The notes under the pieces are model-generated. The model searched no databases. It was not told the DNA's origin and saw nothing but the letters and a program-made list of their open reading frames with translations. Shown here piece by piece: positions 29,850 through 37,725 of a stretch of 64,000 bases of DNA. The first letter of the stretch is position 1. Every line of letters begins with the position of its first letter. Location: positions 124,001 to 188,000 of the forward strand of contig JAHBZB010000003.1 of NCBI GenBank assembly GCA_019635635.1, read 5' to 3'. A program made the position numbers and the translations under genes. This stretch comes from Xanthobacteraceae bacterium. Its GTDB lineage: Bacteria; Pseudomonadota; Alphaproteobacteria; Rhizobiales; Xanthobacteraceae.

Positions 29850-30538
29850 GATTTCTTTTCGAGCTTCTCTATAGCGAGCGCCGCATTCTTGCGGCGCTCG
29901 TTCGTCATGGGTTCGGCGAACTTCGTGAGCTTCTCGACGAGTGCGGGCGCGGCCGAGCGCGGATGGCCGCTGTTAAATGGCGGCGCGGGGTCGTATTCGA
30001 TCTGCAACTGGATTTGCTTCGCGACTTCTTCGCCCGCGACTTCGGCTGCAACCTTCAAGCCGAAATCGATGCCGGCCGTGACGCCGCCGCCGGTGATGAG
30101 ATTGCCGTCGATGACGACGCGTTCCTCCACCGGTGTCGCTCCGAGCGCAGGCAGCACGTCCATCGCGGTCCAGTGCGTCGCCGCCTTCTTTCCTTTGAGC
30201 AACCCTGCTGCGCCGAGCACCAGCGAGCCGGTGCAGACCGAAGTGACATAACGGGCGCCTGCGGCCTGGCGGCGCAGGAAAGCGAGCACCTCCTCGTCGA
30301 GCATCAGGGCGGTCATGCCGGGACCGCCGGGCACGCAGATCAGATCGAGTTGCGGGCAATTCGAAAGCGTCGTGTCGGGAAGGATTGCAAGTCCGCCGAC
30401 CGCTTTCACCGGCTCGAGCGCTTTCCAGATCAGGTGAACTTTCGCGCCCGACAGTTTCGACAGCACTTCATGAGGCCCGGTGAGGTCGAGTTGCGTGATG
30501 TTCGGAAACAAAAGAAAGCCGATGCGGAATTCGCTCAT
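29846..30538 (-). CDS. DJ-1/PfpI family protein, isonitrile hydratase-like
   Basis: A 230-residue single-domain DJ-1/PfpI-superfamily protein. The nucleophile elbow is SVCTGSLVLGAAGLLKG with the catalytic Cys, the start FRIGFLLFPNITQLDLTGPH and the stretch THWTAMDVLPALGATPVEER match isonitrile (isocyanide) hydratase, which converts isocyanides to N-formamides. Conserved ITGGGVTAGIDFGL and IQLEYDPAPPF-type residues (here IQLQIEYDPAPPF) support that branch. The substrate in this organism is not shown by context. It is convergent with the glutathione-transferase gene. Confidence 0.85.
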   Translation of the reverse strand: MSEFRIGFLLFPNITQLDLTGPHEVLSKLSGAKVHLIWKALEPVKAVGGLAILPDTTLSNCPQLDLICVPGGPGMTALMLDEEVLAFLRRQAAGARYVTSVCTGSLVLGAAGLLKGKKAATHWTAMDVLPALGATPVEERVVIDGNLITGGGVTAGIDFGLKVAAEVAGEEVAKQIQLQIEYDPAPPFNSGHPRSAAPALVEKLTKFAEPMTNERRKNAALAIEKLEKKS

Positions 30539-30550
30539 GATTCAGACTCC

Positions 30551-30590
30551 GAAAAAGAAAACATCCGGCGAGGGGGTGCCTCGCCGGATG
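30551..30590 (-). terminator. Rho-independent terminator after the PsiF-like gene
   Basis: A perfect 12-base-pair stem: CATCCGGCGAGG and CCTCGCCGGATG around GGGTG. On the minus strand it is followed by a T-rich run (TTTTCTTTTTC). It ends the minus-strand gene at 30615-30956. Confidence 0.88.
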
Positions 30591-30614
30591 CGGGATGGGA
30601 AAGAAAGGGGAGGC

Positions 30615-30956
30615 TTAGTTCGCCTTCTTAAGGCACTTCGACATATAGGCGTTATATTCCTTGCGGGTCTTCTCGCCGGTCGCCTTCTTGTGGTCGCCCC
30701 ACGAGTGTGCGCAGTCGGCGAACTTCTTCCGCGCCGCGAGTTGCTTCGCGGTCGGCGCCTTTTTCTTGGTGGTCGTCGTCTTGGTTTTCTGGTCGTCGGA
30801 CTTGGTGTCGGCCTTTTCGTCTTTTTTCTTCTTGGTCGTTTTCGCCTTCTTCGTCTTCGTGTCTTCGGTCGTTGTTTGCGCGGCCGTATAGGAAGGCAGC
30901 GTCACGGCACCAAAGAAGCCCAGAAGGGCCAGGGAAAGGATCAATTTCTTCAACAT
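30615..30956 (-). CDS. Lys/Thr-rich secreted protein with C-terminal PsiF-type motif
   Basis: About 113 residues from the ATG at 30956: signal peptide (MLKKLILSLALLGFFGAV, cleavage region YTAAQ), a lysine- and threonine-rich low-complexity middle (KKKKDEKADTKSDDQK and similar), and a C-terminal part QLAARKKFADCAHSWGD to YNAYMSKCLKKAN. The paired Cys in KFADC and SKCLKK match the short PsiF-repeat pattern seen in phosphate-starvation-inducible proteins, but only one copy is present. The function is unknown; the protein is probably periplasmic and strongly basic. Confidence 0.65.
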   Translation of the reverse strand: MLKKLILSLALLGFFGAVTLPSYTAAQTTTEDTKTKKAKTTKKKKDEKADTKSDDQKTKTTTTKKKAPTAKQLAARKKFADCAHSWGDHKKATGEKTRKEYNAYMSKCLKKAN

Positions 30957-31124
30957 GGAGGTTTGCTCCCAAATTTTGGGTGCCGGAAGCATACACCCGA
31001 TTACGCCGCCGAAAACATGCGGGGCAGCATTGCCCTTCCGCAGGTTGCCGCTTCCGGATCGGCGGCATAGTCCAGACGGCCATGGTCGCCCTGAACGGAT
31101 GCTGAATGGAGCGGAGTACCTTTG

Positions 31125-31907
31125 ATGGCTCGTAAGTCCAAAAAGAAGCCGGCCGCAAAACGGTCGAAGAAAGTTCCGAAACCGTTACGCAAAACCGGGT
31201 CCGCGAAACAGAAGCCGATCGAGCTCTATTACTGGGGCACGCCGAACGGCTGGAAAATCTCGATCATGCTCGAGGAATGCGCGCTGCCTTATAACGTGCA
31301 CTTCGTGAACATCGGCAAGGGCGACCAGTTCAAACCCGAGTTTCTCAAGATCGCCCCGAACAACCGGATGCCGGCGATCGTCGATCCGAATGGACCCGGA
31401 GGTAAACCGATCTCGGTCTTCGAGTCGGGTGCGATCCTGCAATATCTCGGGCGCAAGACCGGCAAGTTCTATCCGAAGGACGAGCGCAAGCGCGTCGAGG
31501 TGGACGAGTGGCTGTTCTGGCAGATGGCGGGTCTCGGGCCGATGGCAGGGCAGGCGCATCACTTCCGGCTCTATGCACCTGAGAAAATTCCCTACGCCAT
31601 CGAGCGCTACACCAATGAATGCCGCCGCCTCTATGGCGTGCTCGACCGCAAGCTCGAGGGACGGAAATTTATCTGCGGGGAGTATTCCATTGCCGACATG
31701 GCCTGCGTCGGCTGGACCCGGCCGTGGGAGCGGCAGGGGCAGGACCCGGACGAATTTCCGAACGTGAAGGCATGGCTTGCCCGCGTCATGGCGCGGCCCG
31801 CAGTCGAGCGTGGCATGGCAATCAAGCCGGATCCTTCCGAGGTGATCGACGCCACCAAGGACAAGGCGGCGTTTGAACTGTTGTTCAAACAGGGCGCCCG
31901 AAAATAA
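31125..31907 (+). CDS. Glutathione S-transferase-like disulfide oxidoreductase, YghU/YfcG-like
   Basis: Thioredoxin-fold N-domain with IELYYWGTPNGWKISIMLEEC, cis-Pro in NNRMPAIVDP and the glutathione-binding SVFESGAILQYLGRKTGKFYP, then a helical C-domain. This is the YfcG/YghU nu-class pattern, whose members act as disulfide-bond oxidoreductases using glutathione. About 260 residues from the ATG at 31125. The first 30 residues are a Lys-rich segment (KSKKKPAAKRSKKVPKPLRK) that is not part of the fold; it could be a basic extension or an upstream start artefact. A GCGGAG site lies nine bases before the start. Confidence 0.87.
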   Translation: MARKSKKKPAAKRSKKVPKPLRKTGSAKQKPIELYYWGTPNGWKISIMLEECALPYNVHFVNIGKGDQFKPEFLKIAPNNRMPAIVDPNGPGGKPISVFESGAILQYLGRKTGKFYPKDERKRVEVDEWLFWQMAGLGPMAGQAHHFRLYAPEKIPYAIERYTNECRRLYGVLDRKLEGRKFICGEYSIADMACVGWTRPWERQGQDPDEFPNVKAWLARVMARPAVERGMAIKPDPSEVIDATKDKAAFELLFKQGARK

Positions 31908-31911
31908 AAGG

Positions 31912-31960
31912 CCGGCCGCAGAATCTGGGGATGGGAGTGGACCCCGCGGCCGGAAGTTTC
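31912..31960. terminator. Possible terminator between the GST-like and DUF4394 genes
   Basis: CCGGCCGC and GCGGCCGG pair as eight base pairs, with an inner GGGG/CCCC pairing, and TTTCTCTT follows on the plus strand. It separates two convergent genes. Confidence 0.45.
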
Positions 31961-31982
31961 TCTTCGGAGGAAGCGACGATCG

Positions 31983-32753
31983 TCAGTTCAGGTAAGCGAT
32001 GTCGGTGACGCCGGCCGGGAGCTTACCAGCGGGCGTCGCCTTGCCGGTCTTCAGGTCGACCTTGTAGAGCGTGCCGGCATTTGCGAGCCAGGCTACGTTC
32101 TCGCCTTCGCCGGCCGGAACGATGTTGAAGGCGACCGGGCCATTGACCTTGAAGCCGAGCTTGCCGACGGCGTTCAGCACGCCGTCATTCGGGGGAGCCT
32201 GGCGGAGCAGCGCGCCGATCGTGGCGTCGATGTCGTAGAGCACCGTTTCTTTCGTGCCCTTGATGCTGTTCGTATAGGCGGCGGCGACCACATTCGGGCG
32301 CTCGCCCTTGTGCATGTCGGTCTCGGCGAATTTCAGCGTACCGTCCTCGATGACCTTGCCGTCATCGACGTTGACGCGAAGATTGGTGCCGTCCGGCGAC
32401 ATCACGCGGAGGCGGTCGGCGACCGGGTTGAAATCGATGGTGGCGTTCGCGGTGTTCTTCAGCTTCACCGACATTTCCGCCTTCTGGGTCAGCTTGCCGG
32501 ACTTCGGATCGATGGTGACGATCCAGCCGTTCGACGTCACACCGTAGATCTGGCCGTCGGCAGGACGGACGTCGATGCCGATCACGGTGCCGCCCGCGAT
32601 CTTTACGGTGGCAGTCGTCTTCATCGACTTCGCGTCGATCATGGTGAGCGCGTTGTTGGAAAGCGCAACGATAGTTTGCGCGGAAGCGGCGGAAACGAGG
32701 CTCAGGCTTCCAGCGGCGAGTGCCGCGGCAAGCAGCGTCTTGCGATTGAACAT
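31983..32753 (-). CDS. DUF4394 domain-containing secreted protein
   Basis: About 256 residues: signal peptide (MFNRKTLLAAALAAGSLSL, cleavage region SAASA-QT), then a beta-rich domain with repeated phrases such as VIGIDVRPADGQIYGVTSNG, IDFNPVADRLRVMSPDGTNLR and VAWLANAGTLYKVDLKTGKA, characteristic of DUF4394, a beta-propeller-like family of unknown role found in cell-envelope contexts. The ATG at 32753 starts the signal peptide; a longer frame further upstream is only antisense noise. It is divergent from the ECF sigma gene at 33016 and is a probable target of it. Confidence 0.87.
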   Translation of the reverse strand: MFNRKTLLAAALAAGSLSLVSAASAQTIVALSNNALTMIDAKSMKTTATVKIAGGTVIGIDVRPADGQIYGVTSNGWIVTIDPKSGKLTQKAEMSVKLKNTANATIDFNPVADRLRVMSPDGTNLRVNVDDGKVIEDGTLKFAETDMHKGERPNVVAAAYTNSIKGTKETVLYDIDATIGALLRQAPPNDGVLNAVGKLGFKVNGPVAFNIVPAGEGENVAWLANAGTLYKVDLKTGKATPAGKLPAGVTDIAYLN

Positions 32754-32885
32754 GGGTGACTCCCTCGGTGGCGTTCTCTGTTTGACGAGAGCGGGGGCTC
32801 TCAAGGCGGGAACACCAGCGGGAAACGGGCGGATGCAGGCGGTGACAAAAACTTTATGGGATGCATCGGACCGGCCGTCTCGCGT

Positions 32886-32900
32886 GTTCCCCGGGGGAAC
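32886..32900. promoter_or_regulatory. Short perfect palindrome in the divergent sigma/DUF4394 region
   Basis: GTTCCCCGGGGGAAC: seven-base arms around one base. It reads GGGAAC on both strands, resembling the GGAAC -35 element of ECF sigma factors in each direction, but I see no convincing -10 element at the expected spacing. The 262-base gap otherwise holds no gene. Confidence 0.35.
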
Positions 32901-33015
32901 GGAGCGAATGATGAGCGCTGGTGCGGCGGTCCCATCGTGGGTTACAAACGAGGTTCGGGGATTCAGTGCTATCGCTCCCCGCGCAAACCCGTTGCAGCGC
33001 ATTGGAACTTTCGGC

Positions 33016-33561
33016 GTGAGCGAAGCCAAGATCGACCATTCCGCCCTGATCGTCGCCTGCGGGCGCGGCGACCGCGCGGCCCTTCGCCAGATTTATCAAA
33101 GCGAAGCGGGCGCGATGATCGGTATTGCCGCGCGCATCGTGAAGCGGCGCGAACTCGCGGAGGAAGTCGTGCAGGAAGCCTTCGTCGCGATCTGGCGGAA
33201 TGCCGCGCGCTTCGATCCCTCGATCGGCTCGGGCCGGGCGTGGCTGTTCCAGATCGTGCGTAATCGCGCGCTCAACATGCTGCGCGACAGCAGCCGCGAA
33301 TTGCCGACCGAGCAGGATGCAATCGACGCGGCGGTCGATGCCGACGCGGATTCTGAAAATGCTTTCGAGCGGCTCGCCAACAACAGCGCCCTGAAACGTT
33401 GTCTCGACGAACTCGAGCCTAGGCGGCGGCAGGGCGTGCTGCTCGCTTTCGTCGAAGGCATGTCTCACGGCGAGATCGCGGCGAAGCTCAAGGTGCCGCT
33501 CGGTACCACGAAGTCGTGGCTCCGGCGCAGCCTGATCGCGTTGCGGGAGTGCATGACATGA
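33016..33561 (+). CDS. ECF sigma factor (SigK-like, RskA-paired)
   Basis: Extracytoplasmic-function sigma-70 of 181 residues. Region 2 is seen in REIYQSEAGAMIG-like RQIYQSEAGAMIGIAARI and DLAEEVVQEAFVAIWRNA-like LAEEVVQEAFVAIWRNAARF, and region 4 in VLLAFVEGMSHGEIAAKLKVPLGTTKSW. I choose the GTG at 33016, which gives the usual ECF length; in-frame ATGs further up (for example 32908) give an unusually long N-terminus. Its stop overlaps the start of the anti-sigma gene (ATGA), so the two are made together. It is divergent from the DUF4394 gene. Confidence 0.9.
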   Translation: MSEAKIDHSALIVACGRGDRAALRQIYQSEAGAMIGIAARIVKRRELAEEVVQEAFVAIWRNAARFDPSIGSGRAWLFQIVRNRALNMLRDSSRELPTEQDAIDAAVDADADSENAFERLANNSALKRCLDELEPRRRQGVLLAFVEGMSHGEIAAKLKVPLGTTKSWLRRSLIALRECMT

Positions 33562-34271
33562 TCGCAAACGAGAAAGCGGAAGACCTGCTGCTCGCCGGCG
33601 AATACGTGCTTGGTGTGCTCGACGGCGCGGAGCGCGACGCTTTTGAGCGGAGGATTTCGCGCGAGCCGCAATTGCGCGAACACGTCGCTTACTGGCAGGA
33701 GCGCTTTGCCGACATCGACAACGGCGTGATGCCGAAAGACGTGCCGCCCGCGCTATGGACAAAGATCGAGGGCGCGCTGGGCGGCAAGCTTGCGGCAGAG
33801 CAGGCGGGACCACGCTTCAGCGAACGCCTCTGGGAAAGTCTCGGCTTCTGGCGCGGCACGAGTTTCGCGGGCGCGATCGCGAGCCTCGTTCTTGCCGTCG
33901 CGGTCGGCCTGCTCGCGGGCAGAGCGACGCCGCAGCCGCGCATCGTCGCCGTCATGCTGACGCCCGACGGACAGCCCGGCGCGATTGCCGAAGTGCATTA
34001 CAACGGCAGCATCAACGTCATTCCGATCCGTGATTTCGAGGTGCCGAAAGGCAAGACGCTGCAAGTCTGGACCCTATGGGACAAGGAGAAAGGTCCGATC
34101 TCGGTCGGCCTGATCGACCGCACGCGGCAGGCACTCTTCCATCGATCCGATCTGCCAGCCGGCCAGCAGCAGATTTACGAGATCACACTCGAGCCGGAAG
34201 GCGGTTCGCCGACCAATAGGCCGACCGGTCCGGTGCTCGTCAAAGGGTTCGGCGCGCTGCCGCGGCTATAG
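33558..34271 (+). CDS. Anti-sigma factor, RskA family
   Basis: Membrane-anchored anti-sigma factor of 237 residues. The N-terminal cytoplasmic part (LLAGEYVLGVLDGAERDAFERRI) matches the RskA-type sigma-binding domain, a single membrane helix lies near residues 108-127 (FAGAIASLVLAVAVGLLAG), and the periplasmic C-terminal domain (VAVMLTPDGQPGAIAEVHYN, KTLQVWTLWDKE) is the RskA fold. Signal-dependent proteolysis normally frees the sigma factor. The start overlaps the sigma gene by four bases, as expected for a co-produced pair. Confidence 0.9.
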   Translation: MIANEKAEDLLLAGEYVLGVLDGAERDAFERRISREPQLREHVAYWQERFADIDNGVMPKDVPPALWTKIEGALGGKLAAEQAGPRFSERLWESLGFWRGTSFAGAIASLVLAVAVGLLAGRATPQPRIVAVMLTPDGQPGAIAEVHYNGSINVIPIRDFEVPKGKTLQVWTLWDKEKGPISVGLIDRTRQALFHRSDLPAGQQQIYEITLEPEGGSPTNRPTGPVLVKGFGALPRL

Positions 34272-34273
34272 CG

Positions 34274-34591
34274 TTACTGCGGCTTGCCGTCCCGGTAGGT
34301 TTTCAGGACGTCGCGGTCGCGGGTGAAGCTCACGGTCGGGGTGCCGATCGCGCAGGCGACGTCGGCTGCGAGTTCCTGCTTGCGCTTGTCGTCCGCGCTC
34401 TTCCAGAACTGCTCGCTTACTTCCACGGCGAAACCTTCCGAAACGCGGGTAGGGCGCTGCACGTCGCCGCTCTTGACAGCGCCGTTAATGCGGTCGGCCG
34501 AGACGGCCTTATCGCAGGCGAGCGCGGGAGAAACGAAAATCGCGAGCGCGACAGCCGCGCCCGCGATGAGTTTTACAGGCGGAAACAACAT
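34274..34591 (-). CDS. Small secreted protein of unknown function
   Basis: A 105-residue protein with a signal peptide (MLFPPVKLIAGAAVALAIFV, cleavage region ALACD), two Cys at most, and a mature part containing DKAVSADRINGAVKSGDVQRPTR. I do not recognise a family. The start ATG at 34591 overlaps by one base the stop of the upstream DUF2147 gene (TGATG), so it is probably translated after it. It is convergent with the anti-sigma gene. Confidence 0.65.
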   Translation of the reverse strand: MLFPPVKLIAGAAVALAIFVSPALACDKAVSADRINGAVKSGDVQRPTRVSEGFAVEVSEQFWKSADDKRKQELAADVACAIGTPTVSFTRDRDVLKTYRDGKPQ

Positions 34592-34995
34592 CAGTTCACG
34601 CGCGTCCAGTTTTGCGACTTGCAGAAAATCCCGGCGACGCATCCGGAGAGCGAGAGCGTGTTCGCATCGATGTGCGTCAGCGATCCGGAATAGGTCTTGC
34701 CGTCCTGCGGATTATAGAGCGTGCCGCTCCACTTCTTGTCGCCCGCCGTTTTCATCTGGATCATGTTGACGCCGACGAGGCTGCGGGACTTGAGCGCGGC
34801 ATTCGGATTGTGTTCGTCCTTCGCGCCGGAGTTCTTCACCCAGACGATGGTGCCGCAAAGACCGGCGCCGCAGGGCGCGATGCGAACGCGCGTTTCGCCC
34901 GACGCGGTGAGCCAGGTGCCGCTCGCATCCTGCGCGGAAGCGGGAGCGGCGAAGATCGCAAGCAATAGTGCGGCGAGCGCGAATTTCAGTTTCAT
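34591..34995 (-). CDS. DUF2147 domain-containing secreted protein, tandem copy 1
   Basis: A 134-residue protein with a signal peptide (MKLKFALAALLLAIFAAPAS) and the DUF2147 fold: GTWLTASGETRVRIAPCGAG, LCGTIVWVKNSG, GTLYNPQDGKTYSGSL and LSGCVAGIFCKSQNWTRV. The four Cys at PCG, LC, GC and FC are conserved in its tandem neighbour at 35115. DUF2147 proteins are periplasmic and of unknown function. The start is preceded by a GGAGGA site. Start choice: ATG at 34995. Confidence 0.88.
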   Translation of the reverse strand: MKLKFALAALLLAIFAAPASAQDASGTWLTASGETRVRIAPCGAGLCGTIVWVKNSGAKDEHNPNAALKSRSLVGVNMIQMKTAGDKKWSGTLYNPQDGKTYSGSLTHIDANTLSLSGCVAGIFCKSQNWTRVN

Positions 34996-35114
34996 GTTTC
35001 CTCCGGCGGTTTTTGTTATCGCGCATCGTAAGCATGCGATGGGCATAAACAAAAGCGGGGCACTACGGCCCCGCTTGAAAATCGGTCGTTGACGTCGCGT
35101 CGGCAGGAACTTCG

Positions 35115-35531
35115 TCAGTCCACCTTGGTCCAGGTTTTCGACTGGCAGATCATGCCGCCCATCACGCAGCCGCCGATCTGGATCGCGCTTGCGTTCACGA
35201 CCTTGACCTTGCCCTGATAGGTCTTGCCGTCCTCGTAGTTGTAGATCGCGCCACTCCATTCGTCCGGGCCGACCGGCTTCATGTTGGAGACGAGCTGAAG
35301 GCCGACGATCGGGCGCTCGCGCTTGGCCGGGTCCGGATTGTGGACGTCCTTCGACGGGCTTTGCTGCCACACGACATGCGCGCAGAGAGCGACGCCGCAG
35401 GGCCTGACTTTCACGCGGGTGATGCCGCTCTGGCTCTGCCAGGTTCCGGCAACCTTGTTGGCGTCCTGAGCAAGCGAGGGGGAGGCGAATGCGCAGAGCG
35501 CTGCGAAAAGGGTCAGGCGGGCGAGTTTCAT
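35115..35531 (-). CDS. DUF2147 domain-containing secreted protein, tandem copy 2
   Basis: A 138-residue protein with signal peptide (MKLARLTLFAALCAFASPS) and the same DUF2147 landmarks as the copy at 34591: AGTWQSQSGITRVKVRPCGVA, LCAHVVWQQSPSK, GAIYNYEDGKTYQGKV and GGCVMGGMICQSKTWTKV, including the Cys pairs. The two genes are clearly diverged paralogues in tandem. The ATG at 35531 begins the signal peptide; a longer frame to 35573 is less likely. Function unknown, probably periplasmic. Confidence 0.88.
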   Translation of the reverse strand: MKLARLTLFAALCAFASPSLAQDANKVAGTWQSQSGITRVKVRPCGVALCAHVVWQQSPSKDVHNPDPAKRERPIVGLQLVSNMKPVGPDEWSGAIYNYEDGKTYQGKVKVVNASAIQIGGCVMGGMICQSKTWTKVD

Positions 35532-35905
35532 GTCGCTGTCGTGTTCCGTTGGATGATGAAGGCTATGTGACACAGATAGTGCCGGATGGGGCCTGAGTAA
35601 GGCGCTGTCACAATCCGCTCGCCCGGATTTGAATCACCTTCCGTTTCGGATGGTGACCGAAGCCTCAAGCAGCAGCCTTTCCGAATGCTTTCCGCGGCCT
35701 GACAAGATCAGGCGGCACAAGCCCTTGCTTGCTTAACGAATTGCCGAATGACCCCAAGCTGCTGATTTCGTTCAGTTTTCATTCAGCCTGATACTTAGGA
35801 TGCGATTCAAATTCCCACGGCATCTTACGCGTCACGGACAGGGGAATTGTCCGTGGGACAGAAGCGGCGAACCAAGCCGCGTAAGAACGGACGGGAGACG
35901 GACAG
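35532..35905. other. Intergenic region without a recognisable gene
   Basis: 374 bases between the divergent DUF2147 and Sel1-like genes. I see only a weak inverted arrangement around 35620-35660 (ATTTGAATCACC against GGATGGTGACC) and no convincing promoter, RNA or terminator. Promoters for both flanking genes are presumably here. Confidence 0.5.
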
Positions 35906-36169
35906 ATGGCGCGGCTTCTCGAACTCGAGGTGGCGGCAATCGGCCAGGCCAACATGGCCGGGGACATTTTTTATCAGCTTGGGCTGGCCTACGCCTATGG
36001 GCGCGAGGTCGATGCGGACCGGATCGCGGCCCACAAGTGGTTCAACCTCGCGGCTGCCCGCGGCAATCGGGACGCGGTGACCTGCCGCCAGGAACTCGCG
36101 GCCGACATGAACGCGGACGAGATCGCGGTCGCCCAGCGTGCGGCGCGCGAGTGGATGACTTCGCACTAA
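35906..36169 (+). CDS. Small Sel1-like repeat protein
   Basis: An 87-residue protein holding one Sel1-type helix-turn-helix unit: ANMAGDIFYQLGLAYAYGREV, then DRIAAHKWFNLAAARGNRDA, the usual LG-x-Y-x-x-G-x-V and W-x-x-LAA pattern. Sel1 repeats serve protein-protein contacts in signalling and secretion regulators such as ExoR, but a single unit gives no specific role. The ATG at 35906 follows GGGAGACGG. A terminator lies 72 bases past its stop. Confidence 0.8.
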   Translation: MARLLELEVAAIGQANMAGDIFYQLGLAYAYGREVDADRIAAHKWFNLAAARGNRDAVTCRQELAADMNADEIAVAQRAAREWMTSH

Positions 36170-36240
36170 GTGCTTTGGCATCAGGCGCGACGAAATAGCG
36201 GCCTTCCGTTGGGGTTTAGGGGCGGGGGCTGTTCGTGGAA

Positions 36241-36280
36241 GGGGACCGGCGACGTGAGAAGCGCCGGCCCCTTTTGCTTT
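36241..36280 (+). terminator. Rho-independent terminator after the Sel1-like gene
   Basis: GGGG-A-CCGGC pairs with GCCGG-CCCC (one bulged A), followed by TTTTGCTTT. Confidence 0.65.
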
Positions 36281-36391
36281 GTGGCCAATACGCCACAGCG
36301 GCGCCGATTTGCCTATAAAAGGGCCAATTCTATTGACCCGGAGGCCCGAAACGGGCCCCATGCTTGGAAATAAGGGGACGGGGCGATTCAA

Positions 36392-37669
36392 ATGATCCAG
36401 CCACGGCAATTTCTTTTAAGCGGTGTCGCGCTTTTCGCGCTGACGGGTGTTGCAGCTGCGGCGGATGTGCCGATGCGCGGCCCGGTTTACGCCAAGGCGC
36501 CTCCGGCAGTTTGGTCGTGGGAAGGGCAGTACATCGGCATCCACGGCGGATTTGCATGGGCGCAGAATGATCTTGAGATCGTCGCGGGCAATACGGGTCG
36601 TTACACACCCGAGAGCGGCTTCTTCGGTTTTCAGATCGGATACAATCATCGTCTCTCGCCGAACTGGATCGTCGGCTACGAAGTCGATGCTTCGTTCGCG
36701 AATCTGGATCAAACGGGCGTTATCGGCGGCACGGTTGTCCCGTTGGAAATCGACGCCTTCGGAACTGCGCGTACACGTTTGGGCTACACAACAGGCCCGT
36801 GGTTGTTCTACGGGACTGCCGGTGTAGCTTGGGCAGCGACCAGGCTGGTGAATATTGGCGGTGGCCCGGTTCGCTTCGATCGTCCGCACGTTGGCTACGC
36901 AGTCGGTGCGGGTGTCGAATATGCTTTCGCGCCGAACTGGTCCGCCAAATTCGAATACATTTATATGGACCTAGGCGAAACAAACACGGTCATCGGCGGC
37001 GCTACGAACAACACCGATCTTACGATAAGCACCATCCGCCTCGGCCTGAATTATCGTTTTGCGAACTGGGGCGCTCCAGCTGCGCCCACGTACTTCACCA
37101 AGGCGTCCGTTTATAGCGCCGGATGGACCGGACCTTACATCGGCGTTCATGCCGGATATGGCTTCGGATCGTTCGATACCACGTCTGGGGTCGTACCGGC
37201 TTCGCTTGAGCCTCGTGGCGGATTCGGTGGCATCCAGTCCGGCTATAACTGGCAGATCTCCCGCAACTGGGTCGTTGGCGTTGAAGGCGACTCTTCGTGG
37301 GGCTCGATCTCGCGCACGGCTGGCGCCACCAACATCGACGTAGATGCGATGGGCACTGTTCGCGCGCGCCTCGGCTACGCGATGAACAATCTCTTGTTCT
37401 ACGGCACGGGTGGCTTGGCCTGGGCCCATGCCGACTCGGTTACGACCCTTGCCATTCGCGACCAGTTCTATCTGGGCTGGACCGCGGGCTTGGGCGTCGA
37501 GTGGGCTTTCTCTCCGCGCTGGTCCGCAAAAGTTGAATATCTCTATGCTGACTTCGGTACCATCAACGACTTCAATGGTACGACAAACACCGCGTCGCTC
37601 GATGTGCAGACGATTAAGGTTGGCTTGAACTATCGCGCCGGTATCTTCGACCTGCTCGGTATGCGCTGA
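36392..37669 (+). CDS. Outer-membrane beta-barrel protein with two tandem barrel domains
   Basis: A 425-residue Omp25/Omp31-like porin-family protein in which the barrel unit occurs twice. After a signal peptide (cleavage near VAAAADVP), domain 1 (about 40-225) runs from YIGIHGGFAWA to IRLGLNYRF, and domain 2 (about 240-425) from YIGVHAGYGFG to IKVGLNYRA. Each contains the same landmarks: GFQIGYNH/GIQSGYNW, WIVGYEVDAS/WVVGVEGDSS, ARTRLGYTTG/VRARLGYAMN, WLFYGTAGVAWA/LLFYGTGGLAWA, WSAKFEYIYMD/WSAKVEYLYAD. Ordinary family members have one such domain. A double domain could form two small barrels or one larger one; the sequence alone does not decide. Followed by a strong terminator. Confidence 0.9.
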   Translation: MIQPRQFLLSGVALFALTGVAAAADVPMRGPVYAKAPPAVWSWEGQYIGIHGGFAWAQNDLEIVAGNTGRYTPESGFFGFQIGYNHRLSPNWIVGYEVDASFANLDQTGVIGGTVVPLEIDAFGTARTRLGYTTGPWLFYGTAGVAWAATRLVNIGGGPVRFDRPHVGYAVGAGVEYAFAPNWSAKFEYIYMDLGETNTVIGGATNNTDLTISTIRLGLNYRFANWGAPAAPTYFTKASVYSAGWTGPYIGVHAGYGFGSFDTTSGVVPASLEPRGGFGGIQSGYNWQISRNWVVGVEGDSSWGSISRTAGATNIDVDAMGTVRARLGYAMNNLLFYGTGGLAWAHADSVTTLAIRDQFYLGWTAGLGVEWAFSPRWSAKVEYLYADFGTINDFNGTTNTASLDVQTIKVGLNYRAGIFDLLGMR

Positions 37670-37692
37670 TAAGCCAACCGCAATCGCAAAAG

Positions 37693-37725
37693 AAAACCCC
37701 GGCCAACTGGCCGGGGTTTTTGTTT
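37693..37725. terminator. Bidirectional terminator between the barrel protein and the amidotransferase
   Basis: AAAACCCCGGCC, loop AACT, GGCCGGGGTTTTTG. A- and T-tracts on either side suit both convergent genes. Confidence 0.88.

Noticed and set aside
32886-32917. Reading the palindrome as an EcfG or sigma-K promoter
   Set aside because: GGAAC is present but no matching -10 element is found at 16-17 bases in either direction.
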